Shown piece by piece: positions 25,015 through 32,100 of a DNA stretch of 37,026 nt. Position 1 is the stretch's first letter. Each line of letters begins with the position of its first letter. The translations under genes were made by a program, and so were the position numbers. The notes below the pieces were generated by a model that was given only the letters and a program-made list of their open reading frames with translations, was not told where the DNA came from and made no database searches. Where the stretch lies: the NCBI GenBank assembly GCA_023133655.1, contig JAGLWB010000250.1:1-37026 (forward strand). Reading direction: 5' to 3'. This DNA is from Bacteroidales bacterium. GTDB lineage: Bacteria > Bacteroidota > Bacteroidia > Bacteroidales > JAGONC01.

Positions 25015-25347
25015 ATGAAAGCTCACTTAATAAAAAAGCAGTCAATAGAAAAGTATGTTAGGAGAAATGCCCAAAGTAAAGTACCGTTTGGAATATGGCT
25101 GTCAATTATTAAGCGGGCTGAGTGGAATGTTCCCAACGATATTATTGCCACTTTTAACAGTGCTGATATATTGGGGAATAGTTCAGAAAGAGTGGTGTTT
25201 AACATTGGTGGTAACAAATACCGGATGATTTGTAAATACCATTTTGGAAAAGCCGTGGTTCATTTATTCGTGAAGTGGATAGGAACTCACGCAGCATATA
25301 CAAAGCTGTGTAATGAAAGAAAACAATATACTGTGAATGTATATTAG
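25015..25347 (+). CDS. higB: HigB-family type II toxin (predicted mRNA interferase)
   Basis: 110 residues, the usual size. The sequence fits the HigB/RelE-fold toxin family: ADILGNSSERVVFNIGGNKYRMICKYHFGKAVVHLFVKWIGTH contains the 'R.VFNI.GNKYRL...F....V....F.GTHAEYDK' pattern. Members cleave mRNA, usually at the ribosome. The toxin gene comes first, followed after 25 bases by the antitoxin gene, the order typical of higBA. Control is probably by the antitoxin binding the upstream dyad. Confidence 0.85.
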   Translation: MKAHLIKKQSIEKYVRRNAQSKVPFGIWLSIIKRAEWNVPNDIIATFNSADILGNSSERVVFNIGGNKYRMICKYHFGKAVVHLFVKWIGTHAAYTKLCNERKQYTVNVY

Positions 25348-25372
25348 ATTGTAAAACTTAAAGATCTTAAAA

Positions 25373-25777
25373 ATGAAATCATTAAAGTACACCGTCATAA
25401 AAACCAAGAAGCAATACAATGAATATTGCAATGTTCTTGAAGAACTATTAACTCAAGATAAAAAAGTTTTGTCTGATGAAATAGAACTGCTTACCCTGTT
25501 AATTGAAAAATGGGATGCAGAGCATAATTCATTTGATGATCTCAACCCTGTTGAGCTAATTAGGGCTTTGATGGAAGAAAACAACCTAAAGCCAAAAGAC
25601 CTCATTGAAATTTTAGATTTGTCCAAAGGAACAGTTTCAAAGATATTGAACTATCATAAAGGGCTTTCTAAAGACACCATTCGTAAACTGTCCCATTATT
25701 TTAAGGTTTCTCAAGAGGCATTTAACCGTCCTTATAAACTGGTGAACGAAAAAAATAAGGGCAAAAATCATAATTAA
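25373..25777 (+). CDS. higA: HigA-family antitoxin with XRE helix-turn-helix
   Basis: 134 residues. An N-terminal helical part (about 1-50) probably contacts the toxin. An XRE-type HTH lies at about 60-115 (LIRALMEENNLKPKDLIEILDLSKGTVSKILNYHKGLS). It follows the toxin gene by 25 bases and should both neutralise HigB and repress the operon. The beta-lactamase-fold gene begins 9 bases after its stop and may be cotranscribed. Confidence 0.85.
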   Translation: MKSLKYTVIKTKKQYNEYCNVLEELLTQDKKVLSDEIELLTLLIEKWDAEHNSFDDLNPVELIRALMEENNLKPKDLIEILDLSKGTVSKILNYHKGLSKDTIRKLSHYFKVSQEAFNRPYKLVNEKNKGKNHN

Positions 25778-25786
25778 AATACTGCC

Positions 25787-26755
25787 ATGAAAAAAAGAAT
25801 ATTCCTTTCATTTTTGATACTACTAATTTCTGTTTGCATGATAAATGCGCAAGATATTGACTCGACAATCAATAGTATTTTACAAGATTATATTTCTACT
25901 TCAAATTCAAACGATGCAGGAATATTAGTTGGAATAATTGATAATAGCACCGAAATATCAAAGATATATTCGTGTGGAAGGATAACCAGGGAAAATGATT
26001 TAAGATTAGTTTGCCCTGCATCAAAACCCGTTATTAGCTATATAATTCTTAATAAAAAAATTGACATTAATGCAACTATTGATAAATGGTTTCCTGTTGA
26101 AAATGGATATACAAAATCGAATTTAATAACTATAAAAATGTTATTATCTAACACAAGTGGAATAATGGATTATGTTGGGTTATTTGAAAAAGAATTAAAA
26201 TGTACTCCTTTGAAAACTATTGAAACAGCTTATAAAAACCATGAGTTGGCTTTTAATCCTGGCGATTCAATTCTTTATTCTAACACTAATTTCAATATCG
26301 CCGGTTTAATCCTTGAAAAAGAGACAGGAAAGCATTTAAACGATTTATTAAACGAATATTTCAAGGAGATTGCTCCTTCAATCAGAATGGATGATGGATA
26401 TGGTAATTATCCGAAAGGTTATTCGTTATGGCCTTATCATTTCAGTCAATCAGGTTTTGCTGGCGGTTTGATAGGTAATATTAATGACTATTTGAAAATG
26501 ATGGCATTAATTTCAAATCAAGTTGAATTTGAAGAAATGACGAATTGGGTAAAAGAATATAATGGGATTAAATATGGACTTGGACTTTTCGGACAAGAAA
26601 ATGTTGTTATGTACCATGGTAATTCAGGAGCAAATATTTCTTTTCTTTTAAAAATAAACGCTAAGATAATTTACTTCCATACAACTAATGAAACGGATTT
26701 TCAGAGATTCCAGGTTTATCTTGAAAAATTAATTCCTACTCTAATGCAGGGTTAA
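25787..26755 (+). CDS. Beta-lactamase/transpeptidase-fold secreted protein lacking the SxxK serine
   Basis: 322 residues with a signal peptide ending near INA/QD (residue 21). It has the overall order of class C beta-lactamase-like serine hydrolases: LLSNTSGIMDYV (about 119-130), YSN (164-166) as the YxN motif, and HGNSG (277-281) in place of the HxG/KTG box. The nucleophile motif is abnormal. Family members read SxxK, but here the aligned stretch is CPASK (76-80), with Pro at the Ser position and Cys one residue earlier. The helix after it is also shorter than usual. The protein may be a non-catalytic binding protein or use another residue. It lies 9 bases after higA, so it may share that promoter. 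Confidence 0.7.
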   Translation: MKKRIFLSFLILLISVCMINAQDIDSTINSILQDYISTSNSNDAGILVGIIDNSTEISKIYSCGRITRENDLRLVCPASKPVISYIILNKKIDINATIDKWFPVENGYTKSNLITIKMLLSNTSGIMDYVGLFEKELKCTPLKTIETAYKNHELAFNPGDSILYSNTNFNIAGLILEKETGKHLNDLLNEYFKEIAPSIRMDDGYGNYPKGYSLWPYHFSQSGFAGGLIGNINDYLKMMALISNQVEFEEMTNWVKEYNGIKYGLGLFGQENVVMYHGNSGANISFLLKINAKIIYFHTTNETDFQRFQVYLEKLIPTLMQG

Positions 26756-26771
26756 CAATGCACATTGCCTA

Positions 26772-26822
26772 ATTAAATTAATCTCTGTTTTTACATGCTA
26801 TGGTCGGATTTATAAGTAAGTT
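26772..26822. repeat. 51-base dispersed repeat, copy 2
   Basis: It matches 17451-17501 at 44 of 51 positions and lies 29 bases before the start of the aspartic-protease gene. Both copies precede accessory genes on the same strand. Confidence 0.65.
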
Positions 26823-26851
26823 AGTTTTAATATGAAATACTATTTACGACA

Positions 26852-27697
26852 ATGAGAAAAACAAACATCTTCATCATTTGCATAATTAGTTTGGTAATAA
26901 AATCAACAATGATTTATTGTCAAATAAAAAATAAATGTGATTTTATAGATGAATCAGGTAAAGGGTATACAAAAATACCAATGATAATCAAGAATAATTC
27001 ACCACTAATAGAAATACAACTTGACACAAATAAAATGTTTCTTCTCGTTGATATAGGTGGATTTGCTTCATTAAATTTGGATACATCAATAGTCAGTAAA
27101 TATGGTTATAGGTTTTCAATTGATAGTATTTCATCAAAGAATTATAAAGGAGAGATTATTGAAATAAATAATTTTACTATTTCAGAATTGATTATCGGAG
27201 ATTTTCATTTTTCAAACTTCAAAGCACAATGTGGCAAACAAAATAATAAAACAGGATATATTGGGCTATCTTTTTTTAGTAATTTTAAAGTATTATTTGA
27301 TTATAAAAATTCAAACTTATATTTAATCCACGATAGTATACCCCAGGAATTTGATATGAATACATGGAAAAAAGTAAGTTTTAATTATAATAACTTTGGT
27401 ATTTCTTCAACAATTAATATTGATGGTAAGAAATATTCATTTTTTTGGGATACTGGTGCAAGATTTTCAATTTTGAAACCAGAATTTACTGATAAAAATG
27501 AAACTGTTAAAAGAGGTGATTTTGATTTTTACTGTCCACAAACTATTTCTTTAAATAGTAACACATACAAACCCTTTGATTTGTTGGTTATGGATTACAA
27601 GTTTCCACCTTTTGATGGAATTATTGGTCATAACTTTTTTTCTGACAAAACGGTTTACATTGATTTTGAAAATCAACTTATTTACATTAAGGAATAA
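26852..27697 (+). CDS. Secreted retropepsin-like aspartic protease
   Basis: 281 residues with an N-terminal signal segment (cut near IYC/Q, residue 23; a lipoprotein is not supported). Two lobes each carry an aspartic-protease-like loop: LLVDIGGFAS (Asp67-Ile68-Gly69) and FFWDTGARFS (Asp200-Thr201-Gly202). The hydrophobic 'IIG' partners are GYIGLSFF (about 135-142) and GIIGHNFF (near 260-267). This is the two-lobe arrangement of Bacteroidota pepsin/retropepsin-like proteins. Ile replaces the usual Thr or Ser in the first motif, which may weaken activity. It has no T9SS sorting domain, so it is probably periplasmic. Confidence 0.72.
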   Translation: MRKTNIFIICIISLVIKSTMIYCQIKNKCDFIDESGKGYTKIPMIIKNNSPLIEIQLDTNKMFLLVDIGGFASLNLDTSIVSKYGYRFSIDSISSKNYKGEIIEINNFTISELIIGDFHFSNFKAQCGKQNNKTGYIGLSFFSNFKVLFDYKNSNLYLIHDSIPQEFDMNTWKKVSFNYNNFGISSTINIDGKKYSFFWDTGARFSILKPEFTDKNETVKRGDFDFYCPQTISLNSNTYKPFDLLVMDYKFPPFDGIIGHNFFSDKTVYIDFENQLIYIKE

Positions 27698-27712
27698 AAA
27701 CATACTAAAACT

Positions 27713-27832
27713 AACCGAGTAGACGGCCAGTGAGCCGTTAGCCCACTGGTGCGCCTCTCTCCCCGATACACTTCGTTACGAAGCAGACACACCACCGTAC
27801 ATCCGCCTAGTCGGATTACTTCAGCGAACGAG
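27713..27832 (-). other. Structured GC-richer segment, possible group II intron 3'-end remnant
   Basis: This 120-base segment is richer in G and C than its surroundings. Read on the - strand it contains GTACGGTGGTGTG and, near its end, GGGCTAACGG and CTACTCGGT, which resemble the domain V/VI end of bacterial group II introns as I remember them. Hairpins are ATCCG/CGGAT, CTTCGT/ACGAAG (27771-27783) and CCAGTG/CACTGG (27727-27732 and 27744-27749). No reverse transcriptase gene is present. The end of the - strand membrane protein gene abuts it. Confidence 0.35.
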
Positions 27833-28462
27833 TCACCCCAAATCGCCTTGCGGATTGCTAAGACGATCATACAGGCTTCTCAAAAATTCGAGATTAATCA
27901 AATGATGTTTTCGGATTTTTCCAGCTACATAATACGAAACAAAAAGTCCAATGAATGCTCCAACTATTAATCCAATAATTGATTCCTCTGTTTTTATTAC
28001 TTCAACAAACAATTTATTCTCAAAATAAACATGAATTGATAAAACAGTCAAAATATAAAAGATTGGAACTAAGAAAAGATATAATTTACTGTTCCTACCT
28101 GTTAACCATCTTGATAATAAATCAATTCTCTCTTCTAACCAAATCTTTAGCGGTCGGTTATATTTATTATTTTGTAGTCGATACCATGAGTATAAGGACG
28201 AAATTAATGCTATTACGGTTATCAATCCGAGTGTAAGATTATTTAATTGATAAGGTATATCTCCATTTCGATTCAGAGCAGTGATAATTAGAAATAATAT
28301 TAGACCAACGCATATTATGACAGATACAGCAACGATATATAAAAATTTATTGATCGTCTTCTTGGTTTTTTCTGTAAGTAATTGATTCAATTCATCTTTA
28401 GACTTTAGATTTATTTCAGAATCAATTTCCCCCCAAATATTGACTAATTCATTATTTTCCAT
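27833..28462 (-). CDS. Membrane protein coupled to an ECF sigma factor (candidate anti-sigma factor)
   Basis: 209 residues. A charged N-terminal region (about 1-38, IWGEIDSEINLKSKDELNQLL) precedes four predicted membrane segments near 40-62, 76-92, 126-145 and 160-182. Its start overlaps the last 11 bases of the sigma factor gene, implying translational coupling. A cytoplasmic N-terminal segment before membrane helices, next to an ECF sigma gene, is the usual anti-sigma layout, but I see no named anti-sigma domain. The last residues (NPQGDLG) run into the structured segment downstream, so the natural C-terminus may have been altered by insertion. Confidence 0.6.
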   Translation of the reverse strand: MENNELVNIWGEIDSEINLKSKDELNQLLTEKTKKTINKFLYIVAVSVIICVGLILFLIITALNRNGDIPYQLNNLTLGLITVIALISSLYSWYRLQNNKYNRPLKIWLEERIDLLSRWLTGRNSKLYLFLVPIFYILTVLSIHVYFENKLFVEVIKTEESIIGLIVGAFIGLFVSYYVAGKIRKHHLINLEFLRSLYDRLSNPQGDLG

Positions 28463-28982
28463 AATTCAAATGATTTAGCTTTTGTTTTAATATTTTTTTT
28501 GCCCTATTAATTCGAACACCAACATTGGACTGAGTAATACCAAGTATTTGAGAAATTTCATAATAACTCCTCTCTTCAAGGTATAACAGCATGATTGATT
28601 TATCAATTTCATTCAGTCTTGAGATTGCTTTCAATAATAGTTGAACATCCTCATTAAAGGATATTTGTCCGATGGTGTCAATTGAATCTATTGATTCAGG
28701 TAAGCTTTCGCGGTACTCAATTTTTGTTTCTTTTTTAATTCGGTTAATCGAAGTATTTATTGAAATTGCATAAATCCACGACCCAATACTGTTTTTATTT
28801 TGAAGCTTTGGAAATGATTTCCATAGCTGATAAACAATTTCCTGAAAATTATCCTTTCTGTCTGATTCATCACGAAAATATATCAGATTGACTTTATGCA
28901 AAATGCCCTGATAACTTGATAATATTTCCAAAAATTCTTCTTTCAATGATTTTATAATAATCTGTTTCTTATAAAGTATCAT
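28452..28982 (-). CDS. ECF-type RNA polymerase sigma factor
   Basis: 176 residues from the ATG at 28982; upstream in-frame codons lack a better start (the next candidate is a TTG). Region 2 is at about 20-90 (DRKDNFQEIVYQLWKSFPKLQ, IGSWIYAISINTSINRIKK) and region 4 at about 110-170 (LNEIDKSIMLLYLEERSYYEISQILGITQSNVGVRINRAKKILKQKL). It directs RNA polymerase to a stress- or signal-specific set of promoters. It is divergent from the large glycoside-hydrolase gene, with about 150 bases between them. Confidence 0.88.
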   Translation of the reverse strand: MILYKKQIIIKSLKEEFLEILSSYQGILHKVNLIYFRDESDRKDNFQEIVYQLWKSFPKLQNKNSIGSWIYAISINTSINRIKKETKIEYRESLPESIDSIDTIGQISFNEDVQLLLKAISRLNEIDKSIMLLYLEERSYYEISQILGITQSNVGVRINRAKKILKQKLNHLNYGK

Positions 28983-29133
28983 TTGGATCAGATTTATTAC
29001 AAAAAAACACAAAATATTTAAAAAACTGATTAACTGACTCTATAATTAAAAAATATAAATAGCAACGATGCGCTAATAATTAGAAATTAAACCTAACCTG
29101 ATTAATTCCTCTATTAAAGTAAAAAATTTTATG

Positions 29134-29141
29134 TACGTTTG
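29134..29141 (+). promoter_or_regulatory. Candidate -7 promoter element TACGTTTG for the glycoside-hydrolase gene
   Basis: Exact TAnnTTTG match. It overlaps the TTG that would be the most upstream start codon (29139), which argues that translation begins further down, at GTG 29157. Confidence 0.4.
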
Positions 29142-29156
29142 AATTTTAAATCAATT

Positions 29157-32100
29157 GTGTCAAAGCAAAAACATATTCAAAAAAATATCCTCTTGCTCCT
29201 GATGATCCTGCTGATCAGAGGATACAGCTTTGCCCTATTACCTATCTTCAATGATATCTCCGTAAATAATGACACAATAGGTATCTATCAAAAATTTGAG
29301 ATCACAGTCGATCTGACAGCCAATTATATCAATCCTTTTAACTTTGATCAGGTAAACCTACAGGGCCATTTTACCTCCCCAACCGGTAATCAGATCAATG
29401 TAGATGGTTTTTATTACCAGGACTACCTCTTTAACCCACCTGACGGAGCCCTCATCCTTAACGGATCACCCATTTGGAAAATACGATTTAGCCCTAATGA
29501 AACAGGAACATGGACCTATGAAGTTGTATGCAGTGATGATACAGGTACAACCTATTCAGCAACCTATACTTTTGTATGTACTACCTCACCTGACCCTGGC
29601 TTTGTACGAAACACAGCAGGCAAATTTCAGGCGTTCGACAATGGAGAACCCTTCTTTGCTATTGGAATGAACATTCCATGGAATATATTTTCAAATGGTT
29701 TTTATGTATATGATGAATGGATCGACAGCCTTGCTGCTAATAATGCCAATTATATTAAAATAATCATGGCTCCCTGGTCATTTGAAATAGAATGGAACAA
29801 TACCGGGCTTGGCAATTATACAAATCGCCTTGATATTGCCTTCTGGCTCGATCATGTGCTGGAAAAAGCCACCGAAGAGGATATCTATATGCAACTTTGC
29901 CCTTTGATCCATGATGCAGTATCCACTCAATCGGATAACCATTGGGCAAACAGCCCGTATAATGCGGCAAATGGAGGGCCATGTCCTAATACCTGGGACT
30001 TTTATTCAAATTCTACGGCCCTCTACTACTACAAAAGAAGACTTAGGTATATTAACGCTCGTTGGGGCTTTTCTTCTCACTTATCAGCCTGGGAGCTATT
30101 TACAGAAGCAGACAATTCAGGCGACTACAATAATCATAGAACTGAAATCAATAATTGGCTTATCGAAACAGGCCAGTATTTGAGCAGTACAGATGACAAT
30201 GACCACCTTATTTCCGTGAGTTATGCTTTTTTTGAACATGATGCGGATATGTGGAACCATTCCATCATCGACTTTACCCAGATACACCGGTACGAAACCT
30301 CCAGTGACCTGGAATTGAGTTTATACGCAGCCACTAAGCAGTACCTCATTGATTTCCCAAAGCCAACTATTATTGGAGAATTTGGATTATCTCACTACCC
30401 TCTTGAGGCTGTTACTCTGGATCCGAATGGTATTGCATTTCATAATTCACTCTGGGCAACATCCTTCTCCGGTTCTTTTGGGGCTGCAGCTACCTGGCAT
30501 TGGGATCAATATATTGATAGTATGAACCTCTATTATCATTTTGCTCCCGTTAGTAGCTTTATGCATTCTACCAACCTTCTTGATGAAAGTTATTCCCCTG
30601 TTAGTGTTTTGTGTTCATCTGATGATTATCTCGATACGACAATTGAACCAAAATTCTTTGATCTTTTTACTCCTGCACCCGAAAATTATTTTACGGTTGA
30701 GCGATCAGGAATTATCACTCCCCGAGCCAATAACCTCTCAATTATGCTCTATGGTTATTGGTACAATTCATCCCGTAATCCTCCTCATTTTTATGTTGAC
30801 TACGCCGAAACAGGGCAATTTTCGCTTGTAACCGGTGATTTCGCCCTGTTCTCACATATAAAAATATGGATCGACGGGGTAAATGTTCTCAGTCTGTCCG
30901 GTCATGCCAACACAACATATACGGTGAACGTCCCTCAAGGGAATCACATGATCTTTGTCGAAAATACAGGAAATTTTTATATTGAAGTTGATAAATACAT
31001 CTTTGGCAATTATGCCCCGGTATGCCGTAGCTTTGCATTACAAGATTCGACAAGTCTGGTTGGCTGGGTCCAAAACAGAAGATATAATTGGGAATATATT
31101 AACGCCAATGGGTACCCACCGGTACTGAGTGGCGGGCAGATGCAATTTGAGGATCTTTTTGAAAGCTATTATGAAGTGGAATGGTGGAACTGTTCTACAA
31201 GCATGCTTGATTCCGGAAGCATCCACATTGCTGACTCGGGCAATCTGTTCCTGGATGTACCTCCCCTGTTATGGGACGCAGCTTACAGAATCAATTACCT
31301 CGACTGGCAACTTACACCTGAATTCGCCGCTTCACAAACACAAATCTGTACGGGCGATACCATACAATTCACTGATTTAACATCCGGAGTGATCACTAAC
31401 TGGCTCTGGCAATTCCCCGGCGGTATTCCTTCCACTTCATCACAGCAGCATCCTTTGGTTATTTATAATAATCAGGGTATTTATAATGCCATATTAACTG
31501 TTGTTAATGACTTTGACACGGCTACTATTACAAAAACAAACTACATTTCAGTCGACACGGTACCTGGTCTCCCGGGATATATTACCGGGGCACCCCAGGT
31601 TTGTCGTGGGGATAACAACATCACATACTCCGTATCACCTGTTGCCGGGGCAACATCGTACCAGTGGACAGTACCGCCCGGCGCATCCGGATCTGGTAGC
31701 AGCAATTCTATACTGATTTCCTACGGACAACAAGCTTCATCCGGATTTGTTACTGTTAAAGCCGTAAATGACTGTGGAACCGGGCCGGTATCATCTAAAT
31801 ACATTACTGTAATGCCATTGGTTGAAGAAGCCGGGCTTATTACAGGCAATGAGTTGGTTTGCCAGGGAGCTCAAGATATTACTTATTCAGTAACTCCCAT
31901 CCCAAATGCAACAAATTATATCTGGACCTTGCCTGAAGGTGCACTGGGAAACAGTACCACAAATACGATAACTGTTTCTTTTGAAGAGACAGCCTCTTCA
32001 GGACAGATTAGTGTCGCCGGGTCAAACTATTGCGGGGATGGCCCGACTTCTTTCCTGAATATAGTGGTTGATCCTCTCCCATCAATTGCAGGTCCAATTT

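Noticed and set aside
28983-29012. Longer sigma factor starting at 29012
   Set aside because: The codon at 29012 is TTG and the added residues (CFFVINLIQ) do not resemble sigma factor N-termini; ATG at 28982 is preferred.
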